DNA of 64,000 nt from Leifsonia poae (GCF_027921845.1 NZ_BSEN01000002.1:20717-84716), one strand, 5' to 3'; counted from the first letter of the stretch, positions 8,989-18,533 are shown. The notes: generated by a model from the sequence alone, not told the origin. Numbers and translations: made by a program.

Positions 8989-9381
8989 TTATTCCTCGAT
9001 GGATTTGCGGGTATCGGATGCTCCGTCGATCTCGGAAGGATCACCGTCTGCGACGGCCTCCTCCGGATCCTCGGGATGCACCGTCAGTCTATCGGCCGTG
9101 ACGGTGCGCGCTCGGCGCGTCGTCGAACGGTCGACGAGCAGGGCGACGACCGCCCCGATCGTCACTCCCACGGCCACCCCGATCGCCAGCAGGAAGCCGA
9201 AGACGGCGCCGCGGTCGTAGGTGGGGTTCTCCGGGAAGGCGAACGTGAGGATGAGGGCGACGATCGCGAACAGGATGGCGCCGGCCAGCATGAAGCGGAA
9301 GTACCGCGGCGACCGCTGCACGACCACCGAGCTCTCGGTGACCGTTGCGTTCTCGTCGGGGTTGTCGCTCATGGAGTCCAT
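8989..9381 (-). CDS. Small two-helix membrane protein next to purF
   Basis: 130 residues (127 if the ATG at 9372 is used). A hydrophilic N-terminus, two membrane helices (about 29-48 and 58-82) and an acidic C-terminal tail rich in Asp/Glu. The loop between the helices contains FPENPTYDRGAVFG. I know this arrangement, a small membrane protein before purF, from Microbacteriaceae genomes, but its function is unknown to me. Co-transcription with purF is likely from the 26-nt gap. Confidence 0.7.
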   Translation of the reverse strand: MDSMSDNPDENATVTESSVVVQRSPRYFRFMLAGAILFAIVALILTFAFPENPTYDRGAVFGFLLAIGVAVGVTIGAVVALLVDRSTTRRARTVTADRLTVHPEDPEEAVADGDPSEIDGASDTRKSIEE

Positions 9382-9442
9382 TGTCCCTTAATCAAGCTGT
9401 GAGCGATCCCGCGGGCCGCAGGTCAGGCGCGACCTCGGGCCA

Positions 9443-9475
9443 GGAGGGACCGCGGGTCCGGAGGGACCGCGGGTC
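9443..9475. repeat. Two tandem 17-nt repeats (GGAGGGACCGCGGGTC units)
   Basis: GGAGGGACCGCGGGTC occurs at 9443-9458 and 9460-9475. The second copy runs into the stop codon of the SCP2-like gene. It lies between two minus-strand genes and is probably a slippage product. Confidence 0.6.
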
Positions 9476-9842
9476 AGGAGAGGCCGCCGACGCGCAGCGG
9501 GAGCAGTCCCTCGAGATCGGCGCGCTGGCCCGACGCGTGCACGGCGCCTCCCGCCATCGCCTCCCGCCAGGTCAGGCCGCCGGTCGCGAGGCCGAGCCAG
9601 GTCGCCGCATCCATCTCGACGACGTTGGGCGGGGTGCCGCGCGTGTGCCGCGGGCCCGGGATGCACTGCACGGCGCCGAACGGTGGCACGCGCACCTCGA
9701 CCGTGTTGCCCGGGGCACGCTCGGCCAGCAGCTGCAGCAGATAGCGCACGGCCATCGCGGTGGTATTGCGGTCGGCCCCGCCGGCGAGCGCCCCCCGCAC
9801 GGCCGGCTCGCCCTCGGCATCCTGAATCTTCGCCTTGGCCAT
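9474..9842 (-). CDS. SCP2-like (sterol carrier family) protein
   Basis: 122 residues starting MAKAKIQDAEG at the ATG at 9842. The sequence contains AVRYLLQLLAERAPGNTVEVRVPPFGAVQC, quoted here only by its ends (AVRYLLQLL, VEVRVPPFGAVQC), and THTRGTPPNVVEMD-type RHTRGTPPNVVEMD. This resembles the mycothiol-dependent/SCP2-like fold seen in actinobacteria as a sterol carrier family protein. Its role is not known. It is divergent from purD, with start codons 85 nt apart. CAGAAT at 9849-9854 (minus) lies 6 nt upstream of the ATG. Confidence 0.7.
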   Translation of the reverse strand: MAKAKIQDAEGEPAVRGALAGGADRNTTAMAVRYLLQLLAERAPGNTVEVRVPPFGAVQCIPGPRHTRGTPPNVVEMDAATWLGLATGGLTWREAMAGGAVHASGQRADLEGLLPLRVGGLS

Positions 9843-9914
9843 CTCCACATTCTGGCATCGGCTGCCGTTCTCCACCGGTTCTGGGACGAGCGGGACCGAC
9901 ACCGGGCGGTCCTC

Positions 9915-9920
9915 TAGCAT
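9915..9920 (+). promoter_or_regulatory. -10 element (TAGCAT) of purD, leaderless
   Basis: TAGCAT is followed by 7 nt and the purD GTG at 9928. There is no Shine-Dalgarno sequence. No consensus -35 is visible. Confidence 0.45.
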
Positions 9921-9927
9921 TGGTCGC

Positions 9928-11187
<1,260 letters not shown>

Positions 11188-11285
11188 GGCGCGCCTCCGT
11201 CGCCCGGCGCACCCGGCCGAGTGGGGCGTGCCGCCTACGCCTGGCGCATGGCTCGATCGGCCGGATCAGCCAGGATGAGCCGGGA

Positions 11286-12530
11286 TCAGCCGAGCAGCCG
11301 CTCCACGAACGCATTGCGGAAGCGGCCATCCGGATCGTACGCGTGCACGAGATCGCGGAACTCCGCCAGCCTCGGATACAGGCCGGGCACCACGTGGTCG
11401 CGGTCGAGATAGAGCTTGCCCCAGTGCGGGCGGGCGCCGAGCGGCAGCAGCGCCCCTTCGAGCGCGGGCAGCACCGCCTCGACGGCCGGCTGGTCGCGGA
11501 ACCACGTGAAGTGCAGGCCGACCGCATCCGTTCCCTGGGCGGACGACAACCACAGCTCGTCCGCCGCCACCGTGCGGATCTCGCTGATCTGCAGCACCGG
11601 AGCGATGAGCGGAGCGAGACGACGGACAGCCTCGATCGCTTCGACCGCGCGCGCCCGCGGCACCAGGTACTCCGACTGGATCTCCTCGCCGTTCGAGGGC
11701 GTGAATTCGAACCGGAAGTGCGGCAGGCGTTCGTTCCACGGGCCGGCGACACCGAGCTGCTCGGTGGTGTTGCGGACATCCATCGTCGGGATCATGTGCC
11801 GTGGAGCGGTCAGCGCCCTCGCACCGAAGAAGTCGTCGCCGATCGTGCTCGAGACGTCCGCGCGCTCTTTGAGCCACGCGAGACCGACCGTCGGCTCGTC
11901 CCAGGTGGTGAAGAGCGAGACGCTGTACGCCGCAGAGGTGACGTCGTCGAAGCGGCCGGTCACGGCATCCCACGGGAGGTTCTCGAACAGGCGCTGAGAC
12001 GCATCGAACGTCGGCACGATGTCGAGCGTGACTTCGACCACCACGCCGAGCGCACCGAGCGAGACGACGGCTCCGTCGAACCCGGCGTCGCCGCGGGCGA
12101 TGTCGACGAGTTCGCTGTCGGCACGGAGGATGCGCAGCGCGCGAACGGCGGTGGCGAGGTTGCCGTTGCGGTCGCCCGAACCGTGCGTCGCCGTTGCGAT
12201 CGCACCGGCGACCGAGATGTGCGGAAGGGACGCGAGGTTGTGCAGGGCCCAGCCCGACTCCTGCAGTTGCCGGGCGAGGTCGCCGTAGCGGGTGCCACCG
12301 CCGACGGTCACCGTGCGGGCATCCGCGTCGATCTGCACGGTGGACGGGAGGGACGCCGTGCTCACGAGCAGCCGGTCGTCGTCCGCGAGGTCGTTAAAGG
12401 AGTGGCGGCTGCCGAGGGCGCGGACGGAAGGCGAGCCGGCGATCAGCTCCCGCAGCTCATCGATCGACGACGGCTGCGCGATACGCGCCGCGCGGTACTC
12501 GTAGTTGCCTGCCCAGTTGCGCTCGCCCAC
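11286..12530 (-). CDS. FAD-dependent alditol oxidase-like protein
   Basis: 414 residues. The GTG at 12530 has GAAGGAGA 5 nt upstream and gives the N-terminus VGERNWAGN, matching the start of Streptomyces coelicolor AldO (418 residues). The FAD_binding_4 domain has ALGSRHSFN with His43, which by family would carry covalent FAD, and LASLPHISVAGAIATATHGS. The C-terminal ALO domain has EIRTVAADELW and RPHWGK, holding the Glu/Arg and Lys that bind the polyol in AldO. The expected reaction is oxidation of a terminal alcohol of xylitol, sorbitol or a related polyol, making H2O2. Arg42 replaces the Gly usual before His. The gene stands alone. Confidence 0.85.
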   Translation of the reverse strand: MGERNWAGNYEYRAARIAQPSSIDELRELIAGSPSVRALGSRHSFNDLADDDRLLVSTASLPSTVQIDADARTVTVGGGTRYGDLARQLQESGWALHNLASLPHISVAGAIATATHGSGDRNGNLATAVRALRILRADSELVDIARGDAGFDGAVVSLGALGVVVEVTLDIVPTFDASQRLFENLPWDAVTGRFDDVTSAAYSVSLFTTWDEPTVGLAWLKERADVSSTIGDDFFGARALTAPRHMIPTMDVRNTTEQLGVAGPWNERLPHFRFEFTPSNGEEIQSEYLVPRARAVEAIEAVRRLAPLIAPVLQISEIRTVAADELWLSSAQGTDAVGLHFTWFRDQPAVEAVLPALEGALLPLGARPHWGKLYLDRDHVVPGLYPRLAEFRDLVHAYDPDGRFRNAFVERLLG

Positions 12531-12798
12531 CGCGGTCTCCTTCGAACCTGTGCTGCCTGCCGAGGCGCCGGGACCGTCGTCACCGAGCATCCGGATCGCC
12601 TCTCGTCTGACAAGTCTCGCAGATGATGTGAACGTGCACATAGCCGTGCTGCCGGATGTCTCGCAGTGCGTCGGGCCGGCGGCCCGGATGCTCGCGACGG
12701 GTGCCCGCACACCCCCGCCACCTCTCTATACGGTGCGTGATGCCGCTGATAGCGTGGCGCGTGCGGCATCGTGGCCGCATGGGGAGAGGGGGGCCCAG

Positions 12799-13224
12799 AT
12801 GACCGATTTCGAGTACGGTCCGGCCGAATTCATCGTGGCGCAGTTCGCGGGAGACCGGCCGTCGCCCGGGGTCGTCCAGGCGATCCTCGACCTGGTGGAT
12901 ACGGGCACGGTGCGCCTGCTCGATCTGCTGTTCGTGTCCCGTGCGCCGAGCGGAGAAGTGCAGGTCTCCGAGTTCGAAGACGTCGGCGACGAGTTCGGCT
13001 TCGCGAGCATCACGCTCGAGGCCAGCGGTCTCGCCGGCGCCGAAGACGTCGACGACATCACCGAACTCATCGAACCCGGAACCTCCGGCGCCATCCTGGT
13101 GCTCGAGCACATCTGGGCAAAGGACCTCGCCAACCGTTTCTTCGCGGCCGGCGGCAGCGTCGTGCACGCCGAGCGCATTCCCGCTCCGGTCGTCAACGCC
13201 GTGCTTGCCGAAGCCGCCGACTGA
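12799..13224 (+). CDS. DUF6325 family protein
   Basis: 141 acidic residues. Pattern: FEYGPAEFIVAQFAGDRPSP, ILDLVDTGTVRLLDLLFV, a Glu/Asp-rich centre, then SGAILVLEHIWAKDLANRFFAAGGSVVHAERIP, cited by ends only (GAILVLEHIWA, AERIP). This fits DUF6325, related to the DUF1269 group. The function is unknown. The ATG has GGGAGAGGGG upstream. It is followed after 71 nt by a SHOCT-domain gene, a pairing I recall from other actinobacteria, often near stress or membrane functions. Confidence 0.75.
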   Translation: MTDFEYGPAEFIVAQFAGDRPSPGVVQAILDLVDTGTVRLLDLLFVSRAPSGEVQVSEFEDVGDEFGFASITLEASGLAGAEDVDDITELIEPGTSGAILVLEHIWAKDLANRFFAAGGSVVHAERIPAPVVNAVLAEAAD

Positions 13225-13295
13225 ATCAGCCCACCCACCACCGGCGCCGAGGCCCGTCAATCGGGGCCCAGGCCCGTCAACTCGAGGAGCACACT

Positions 13296-13670
13296 ATGCC
13301 GTTCATCCGCCGGTTCGGCCGTCCGGGACTTCTCGGGCTCGCCGCGCGCACCGCCGTCGTCGCCGGAACCGCCACTGCGGTCAGCGGTGGGATGCGAGCC
13401 CACCAGCAGCAGAAGGCCGAGGAGCAGTACGAGGCCGAGCAGTACCAGGCTCAGCAGCAGCAGGCGCAGATGCAGGCGGCCGCCCAGCAGGCAGCCGCTC
13501 AGCAGGCAGCGTTCCCGCAGGTGCCCGCGGCCGCGCCCGCACCGTCACCCGCTGCAGCCGGGAGCGGCTCGGATCTCATGGCGCAGATCGAGCAGCTGGC
13601 CGCCCTGCATGCGCAGGGCATCCTGACCGACGCCGAGTTCAGCGCCGCGAAGACGAAGCTTCTGGCCTGA
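13296..13670 (+). CDS. SHOCT-domain protein with N-terminal hydrophobic segment
   Basis: 124 residues. A basic/hydrophobic start (RRFGRPGLLGLAARTAVVAG) may be a weak membrane anchor. A Gln/Ala-rich coiled region follows, with runs of QQQ and AAQQAA, and then a C-terminal SHOCT motif (MAQIEQLAALHAQGILTDAEF...AAKTKLL). SHOCT domains are short oligomerisation modules. CGAGGAG precedes the ATG. It probably forms a two-gene unit with the DUF6325 gene. Its last 32 bp overlap the 3' end of the convergent MarR gene. Confidence 0.8.
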   Translation: MPFIRRFGRPGLLGLAARTAVVAGTATAVSGGMRAHQQQKAEEQYEAEQYQAQQQQAQMQAAAQQAAAQQAAFPQVPAAAPAPSPAAAGSGSDLMAQIEQLAALHAQGILTDAEFSAAKTKLLA

Positions 13671-14160
13671 GTCCCTCCGCCGCCTCGCGGTAGCCGGGAT
13701 GCCCGTCCGGGCCGATCGTCGCACCCCCGGCGAGTTTGGCGAGCAGCCGCGACAGCACGACGCTCTCGTCCTGGTCGAGAGGCGCGAGCACCTCCGCCTG
13801 ATGCGCCTCCGCGATCACGCGCAGCCGGCCGAGTAGTTCGGTGCCTGCCGCCGTGAGCTGCAACTGGTAGTTGCGACGATCGTGCGGGCTGCGTGAGCGC
13901 TCGACGAATCCTCGCCGTTCGAGCTCATCGACCAGCGCGACGAGGCGGCTCGGCACCGTTCCGAGTCTGGTCGCGAGCTCGCGCTGGCTGATGCCGGGGT
14001 CACGGCCCAGCACCCGGATGGCGCCCGCGTCGCGAGGCGTCAGCCCCAGCTCGGCGACCCGCTGCGCGAAGCGATCGGCTGCGTCGGCGCCGAGCTGCGT
14101 GAGCAGAAAGGCGGTGCGCGGGCTGGGCCGATCGGGTCGGGAGGCGCTGGCGTCGGTCAC
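13639..14160 (-). CDS. MarR family transcriptional regulator
   Basis: 173 residues with a winged helix at about 40-110: LTPRDAGAIRVLG, ISQRELATRLGTVPSRLVALVDELERRG (recognition helix VPSRLVALVDELE) and the wing RSPHDRRNYQLQLT. MarR proteins are dimeric repressors released by ligands. It is divergent from a membrane protein/SDR operon, with a perfect palindrome between them, so autoregulation and control of that operon are likely. The GTG start has TATTCT 6 nt upstream. Confidence 0.93.
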   Translation of the reverse strand: MTDASASRPDRPSPRTAFLLTQLGADAADRFAQRVAELGLTPRDAGAIRVLGRDPGISQRELATRLGTVPSRLVALVDELERRGFVERSRSPHDRRNYQLQLTAAGTELLGRLRVIAEAHQAEVLAPLDQDESVVLSRLLAKLAGGATIGPDGHPGYREAAEGLRPEASSSRR

Positions 14161-14166
14161 GGGTCC

Positions 14167-14195
14167 AGAATACCCGTTGCGAAGAATGATTACAA
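14167..14195 (-). promoter_or_regulatory. MarR promoter: TTGTAA - 17 nt - TATTCT, leaderless
   Basis: On the minus strand the -35 TTGTAA is at 14190-14195, inside the palindrome, and the -10 TATTCT is at 14167-14172, 6 nt before the GTG at 14160. Bound MarR would cover the -35. Confidence 0.55.
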
Positions 14196-14207
14196 TGTGT
14201 AATCATT
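14185..14207. promoter_or_regulatory. MarR-type operator palindrome in divergent promoter
   Basis: AATGATTACA, a 3-nt centre (ATG) and TGTAATCATT give perfect 10-bp arms. It contains a plus-strand -10-like TACAAT (14191-14196) and the -35 of the marR promoter, so one bound dimer could silence both directions. Confidence 0.7.
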
Positions 14208-14213
14208 ACTTCC

Positions 14214-14972
14214 ATGAACGCTATGACATCCTCCGGCGTCACGCCCGAAAAGACTCGGCGGCGCTCGGGCGGCCCTCACCTGGGAGCCCTCGCCATCGTC
14301 ACCGCCGGCCTCGTCGCCCTCGGGCTGATCCTCGGCGTCGTCCTCTCCGGCGGCACCGGTTTCGTCTCGCCCTTCGCGGGAAGCGAGGCGGTCGCCGCCT
14401 ACGCTCAGAGCGACTGGCTGAGCATCCGGATCAGCGCCATGATCCAATTCGGCTCGGCCGTGCCGCTCGGCATCCTCGCCGCCACCGCGTGGGCCCGCCT
14501 GCAGCGCCTGGGGGTCCGTGTCCCCGGCCCCGGCATCGGATTCTTCGGCGGCATCACCGCCTCGCTGCTGCTCATGGTCTCGGCATTCGCGAGCTACGTG
14601 CTCAGCCGGCCGGAAGTCAGCTCCGACCCCTCGGTCGCGCTGGCATTGTCGTTCCTGGCGTTCGTGACGGGCGGTGTCGGCTACGCCACGGGACTCGGGC
14701 TCCTGCTCGCCGGAATCGCGGTGCCGTCGCTGATCCTGCACCTGCTGCCGCGCTGGCTGAGCTGGACGGGGCTCGTCATCGCCGCGCTCGCCGAGCTCAG
14801 CTTCCTGTCGCTCGCGATCGAGCCGCTGCAGTTCCTGCTCCCGATCGGACGCTTCGGCGGACTGCTCTGGCTGATCGCCGCCGGCTTCCTGCTGCCCACC
14901 GATCGCCGCGAGGTCCGGGATCGCGACGGCGCACCGAACGCGAGTGTCGCGCAGGCAGGCGACCCCTCATGA
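14214..14972 (+). CDS. Membrane protein of unknown function (DUF4386-like)
   Basis: 252 residues with about seven hydrophobic segments (near 23-46, 67-90, 98-125, 143-175, 180-200, 205-225) and charged ends. The general look is of a DUF4386-like polytopic protein, but I could not assign a family firmly. It starts at ATG 14214, or at 14223, shortly after the MarR operator. Its stop overlaps the SDR start by 4 bp, so the two are coupled and probably MarR-controlled together. Confidence 0.6.
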   Translation: MNAMTSSGVTPEKTRRRSGGPHLGALAIVTAGLVALGLILGVVLSGGTGFVSPFAGSEAVAAYAQSDWLSIRISAMIQFGSAVPLGILAATAWARLQRLGVRVPGPGIGFFGGITASLLLMVSAFASYVLSRPEVSSDPSVALALSFLAFVTGGVGYATGLGLLLAGIAVPSLILHLLPRWLSWTGLVIAALAELSFLSLAIEPLQFLLPIGRFGGLLWLIAAGFLLPTDRREVRDRDGAPNASVAQAGDPS

Positions 14973-15724
14973 ACGGCAGCGCCGTCGTGCTCGGCGGCGC
15001 CCTCGTCCTCGGCGCCAACGGGCTGATCGGCAACGCGATCTGCCGGCTGCTGGGCGCCGACGGGCTCACCCTGATCCCCGCCGGCCGCGATACCGCCGCT
15101 CTCGAACGGCTAGCCGATGACCTCCGCGCAGCGGGCATCCGATGCCCCGAGGTGCTGACCGTCGACGCGACTGACGACGACGCCGTCGAGCACGCGGTCG
15201 CGCGTGCCGCCGGCATCGCCGACCTCACCGTCGCCGTCAACAACATCGGCCGCGGTCACCGACCGTCCCCGTTGACGGCGATGGCGTTCGACGAGTTCGA
15301 CGCCGTGGTGGCCGTGACGTTCCGGGCCGTCGCCGTCGCATTGCGGGCCGAGCTCCGGGCGATGACGGAGGTCGACGGACCCCGCGCGATCGTGAACGTC
15401 GCGTCGAGTGCCGGCACCAGCGGGGCGCCCGGCATGTCGGCGTACGCGGCGGCCAAGCATGCGGTCATCGGGCTGACCAGAACGGCGGCCATCGACGAGG
15501 CGCGCCACGGCATCCGGGTCAACGCGGTCGCTCCCGGCCCGATCGAGTCCGGCCCGATCATGGCGCAGGATGCGGCGGTGCGCGAGCAGGTCGGCCAATA
15601 CATGCCGATGGGCCGGATGGGCCGCGCCGACGAGGTCGCCGAGGCCGTGCGGTGGATGGCCTCGCCCGCGTCGTCGTACGTGACGGGGACGGTGCTGGCG
15701 GTCGACGGAGGCAAGGCCGCCTGA
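14969..15724 (+). CDS. Short-chain dehydrogenase/reductase (SDR)
   Basis: 251 residues, classical SDR. The NAD(P)-binding Gly motif is GANGLIG, followed by NNIGRG (the NNAG position), a catalytic Ser region VASSAG, YxxxK as YAAAKH, and the C-terminal substrate/cofactor loop APGPIESGPI with a typical ending SSYVTGTVLAVDGG. The substrate is not predictable. It overlaps the preceding membrane-protein gene by ATGA. purC starts 23 nt later on the same strand but has its own -10 element. Confidence 0.92.
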   Translation: MNGSAVVLGGALVLGANGLIGNAICRLLGADGLTLIPAGRDTAALERLADDLRAAGIRCPEVLTVDATDDDAVEHAVARAAGIADLTVAVNNIGRGHRPSPLTAMAFDEFDAVVAVTFRAVAVALRAELRAMTEVDGPRAIVNVASSAGTSGAPGMSAYAAAKHAVIGLTRTAAIDEARHGIRVNAVAPGPIESGPIMAQDAAVREQVGQYMPMGRMGRADEVAEAVRWMASPASSYVTGTVLAVDGGKAA

Positions 15725-15735
15725 GCGCCTGCCCG

Positions 15736-15741
15736 TACGAT
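15736..15741 (+). promoter_or_regulatory. -10 element (TACGAT) of purC, leaderless
   Basis: TACGAT lies 6 nt before the purC GTG at 15748, within the 23-nt gap after the SDR stop codon. No Shine-Dalgarno sequence is present. Confidence 0.45.
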
Positions 15742-15747
15742 GGACGC

Positions 15748-16659
15748 GTGACTACCTCTCCCGCTCTGCCCGACTGGTCGCACGTGTACTCCGGCAAGGT
15801 GCGCGACCTCTACGTGCCGTCCTCCGCCACCGGGCTGGACGACACCGACGCCGTGCTCGTGGTGGCGAGCGACCGGGTGAGCGCGTTCGACCATGTGCTC
15901 GAGCCGGGCATCCCGGCCAAGGGCGAGTTGCTGACCACCCTCAGCCTCTGGTGGTTCGACCAGCTGACCGAGGTGCCGAACCACCTGATCCCGGATCACC
16001 GTCTCGTCGGCGACCGCGTGGTCGAAGACATCCCGGATGCCGTGGCCGGCCGCTCGATGCTGGTGAAGCCGCTCGACATGTTCCCGATCGAGTGCGTGGT
16101 GCGCGGCTACCTCACCGGCAGCGGCTGGGCCGAGTACCAGCAGACCCAGAGCGTGTGCGGGGTCGCGCTTCCTGCCGGGCTGCAGAACGGCGACCGTCTG
16201 CCGGAGGCGATCTACACGCCGGCGTGGAAGGCACCGCTCGGCGAGCACGACGAGAACATCAGTTTCGAGCGCACGGTCGAGCTCGTCGGCGCCGACGTCG
16301 CCGAGGAACTCCGCCGACTGTCGCTGCTGGTCTACGAGCGCGGCGCGGCCATCGCCGAGAAGCATGGCGTGATCATCGCCGACACCAAGTTCGAGTTCGG
16401 CGCCGACCGCTCGTCGGGCGAGATCACACTGGCCGACGAGGTGCTGACGAGCGATTCGAGCCGCTACTGGGATGCGCGGGTCCACGCCACGGCCACGAGC
16501 CCGGGCGAGCGGATGGCCAGCTTCGACAAGCAGATCGTCCGCGACTGGCTGGCGGCCAACTGGGACAAGACGGGGACCCCGCCCGCGCTGCCGGCCGACA
16601 TCGTCGAGCGCACGGCCGCCCGCTACCGGGAGCTGCTGGAGCGCCTGACCGGCGACTGA
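15748..16659 (+). CDS. purC: Phosphoribosylaminoimidazole-succinocarboxamide synthase
   Basis: 303 residues. It ligates aspartate to CAIR with ATP (SAICAR synthesis). Visible signatures: YSGKVRDLY at the N-terminus, VASDRVSAFDHVLEPGIP, VEcVVRGYLTGSGW-type CVVRGYLTGSGW, ADTKFEFG, LADEVLTSDSSRYWD and SFDKQIVRDWL. The GTG start gives VTTSPALPDWSHVYSGKVRD, the expected family start. The last 37 bp overlap the 3' end of the convergent P-type ATPase gene. Confidence 0.97.
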   Translation: MTTSPALPDWSHVYSGKVRDLYVPSSATGLDDTDAVLVVASDRVSAFDHVLEPGIPAKGELLTTLSLWWFDQLTEVPNHLIPDHRLVGDRVVEDIPDAVAGRSMLVKPLDMFPIECVVRGYLTGSGWAEYQQTQSVCGVALPAGLQNGDRLPEAIYTPAWKAPLGEHDENISFERTVELVGADVAEELRRLSLLVYERGAAIAEKHGVIIADTKFEFGADRSSGEITLADEVLTSDSSRYWDARVHATATSPGERMASFDKQIVRDWLAANWDKTGTPPALPADIVERTAARYRELLERLTGD

Positions 16660-18533
16660 AGCGCGCCGGGGGCGTCGGGAGTCACGCCGACCGCCGCCGC
16701 CCTGGCATCCAGGCGCCCGCCGATCGCCCGGAGCGCCGCGAGGATCGTCACCAGATCCACCAGCTCCTGGATGATCGCCCCTGCCGTGGCCGGGATCACG
16801 CCGAACGCCGCGATCACCATCAGCACGACCGACACGCCGATGCCCAGCCAGATGCTCTGCAGCGCGATCCGCACCGTGTCACGCCCGAACTCGACGGCCT
16901 TCGCCGTGCGAGCGATGTCATCCACCAGGATCACGGCGTCCGCCGACTCGCTCGCGGCCGTCGCGCCCTTCGCTCCCATCGCGATTCCGACATCCGCCGC
17001 CGCCAGCACCGGAGCGTCGTTGACCCCGTCGCCGACCATGATCACCGGCCGTTCCGTGATCGCGGCCACCTCCGCGACCTTGTCGGCGGGAAGGCATTCG
17101 GCTCGCACGCGCCCGATGCCCAGTTCGGCGGCGATGTGCTCGGCCGTCTCGTGCGCGTCGCCGGTCAGCATCATGGTCCGGGTGACGCCGAGTGATCCGA
17201 GGCGATCGAGGGTCGCCTTCGCGTTGGCGCGCAGGTGGTCGCTAGCGAGCACCGCTCCCGCGTAGCGCCCGTTCATGGCCACGTAGATCGCGAGTTCTCC
17301 GGGTGCGATGGCGGTTCTGCGGGCATCCGGCGCGTGCTCGGCGACGAACGCGAACTTGCCCACCACCACGTCGCTGCCGCCGAAGTGCGCGACCACGCCG
17401 TTGGTCGCCGCCTCCTCCGCCGAGTCGGCCTCGTGCAGGGTGAGCCCGCGTTCCCGGGCCGCCGCGATCATCGATGCGGCCAGTACGTGCGACGAGTACT
17501 GCTCGGCGCTGGCGACCGCGACCAGCAGCTGCTCGGGACTGAGCGGCTTGACCGGCCGCAGCTCGGTCAGGGCGGGGGCGCCGTAGGTCAGGGTTCCCGT
17601 TTTGTCGAACACCGCCGTCTTGGCGCGGGCGAGCTGCTCGAGCACGCCGCCGCTCTTCACGATGATCCCGTTGCGGGCGGCTCGGCTCATGCCGCCGATG
17701 AACGCGACCGGCGCGGCGATCAGCAGCGGGCACGGCGTCGCGAGAACGAGAACCTCCGCGAACCGAACGGGGTCGCCGCTCAGCCACCAGGCGAGAGCAC
17801 CGAGCGCGAGGGAGAAGACGGTGAAGGGGACCGCATACCGGTCGGCCAGTCGCACGACCGGGGCCTTGCTCTGCGCGGCATGCTCGACAAGGACGACGAT
17901 CTGCTGGAACTGACTGTCGCCCGCGGTCTTCGTGGCGCGGATCTCGACGGCCTGGCGCCCGTTCACGGCACCGCTCAGCAGGACGTCGCCTACGACGCGC
18001 TCCACCGGAACGCTCTCCCCCGTGATGGACGACTCGTCGAGTGTCGTCTCGGGCGAGAGCAGCGTGCCGTCCACGGGGACGATCTCCGACGGCCGCACCA
18101 GCAGCACGTCGCCCGTCTTGACCTCGCCGATCGGGATGTCGCGGTAGCCGCCGCCGACCGCGTGATGTGCGACCTGCGGGGAGCGCGTGAGCAGCGCATC
18201 CAGCTCGCGTTTCGCCCGCTGGTTCGCGTAGTCCTCGAGCGCTTCTCCGCCGGTCAGCATCAGGACGACCAGCAGGGCCGCCACGTATTCGCCGACGAGA
18301 ACCGTGGCGACGATCGCGGTCACGGCCAGGATGTCGAGGCCGAACTCGCGATGCAGCATCGCCCTGACCATGCCGACCGCCTGCCAGGCCGCGACGGCGA
18401 GGGCGTACGCGCTGAAGGTCCACTGCACGAGCCAGCCCACCCCGCTGAGCGCGAGCACGATGCCGAGCAGTCCCACCAGGATGGTCAGCGTGACCATCCA
18501 GTAGCGGCGGGCGAGACCGAGGATGCGGGTCAT
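16623..18533 (-). CDS. Heavy-metal P-type ATPase with TPC motif and no N-terminal metal-binding domain
   Basis: 636 residues from the ATG at 18533. Actuator motif TGES (171-174), phosphorylation motif DKTGTLT (Asp310), hinge GDGVNDAP. The transmembrane metal site reads TPC (266-268) instead of CPC. The nucleotide-domain HP motif reads SSHVLA, keeping His but replacing Pro by Val. There is no CxxC heavy-metal-associated domain before the first helix. By family it exports or imports a transition metal across the membrane, but the substituted motif prevents naming the metal. TPC motifs are known in P1B-5 ATPases, yet no hemerythrin domain follows here. It stands alone, convergent with purC. Confidence 0.88.
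   Translation of the reverse strand: MTRILGLARRYWMVTLTILVGLLGIVLALSGVGWLVQWTFSAYALAVAAWQAVGMVRAMLHREFGLDILAVTAIVATVLVGEYVAALLVVLMLTGGEALEDYANQRAKRELDALLTRSPQVAHHAVGGGYRDIPIGEVKTGDVLLVRPSEIVPVDGTLLSPETTLDESSITGESVPVERVVGDVLLSGAVNGRQAVEIRATKTAGDSQFQQIVVLVEHAAQSKAPVVRLADRYAVPFTVFSLALGALAWWLSGDPVRFAEVLVLATPCPLLIAAPVAFIGGMSRAARNGIIVKSGGVLEQLARAKTAVFDKTGTLTYGAPALTELRPVKPLSPEQLLVAVASAEQYSSHVLAASMIAAARERGLTLHEADSAEEAATNGVVAHFGGSDVVVGKFAFVAEHAPDARRTAIAPGELAIYVAMNGRYAGAVLASDHLRANAKATLDRLGSLGVTRTMMLTGDAHETAEHIAAELGIGRVRAECLPADKVAEVAAITERPVIMVGDGVNDAPVLAAADVGIAMGAKGATAASESADAVILVDDIARTAKAVEFGRDTVRIALQSIWLGIGVSVVLMVIAAFGVIPATAGAIIQELVDLVTILAALRAIGGRLDARAAAVGVTPDAPGALQSPVRRSSSSR

Noticed and set aside
8963..9000. 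Purine riboswitch before purF
   Set aside because: The gap is only 26 nt and has no aptamer-like three-way stem. The gene follows another coding sequence closely.
12627..12640. CRP-like site TGTGAACGTGCACA in the 12.6 kb gap
   Set aside because: It matches only one and a half halves of the CRP consensus, has no well-placed promoter, and one match in 64 kb of GC-rich DNA is not meaningful.
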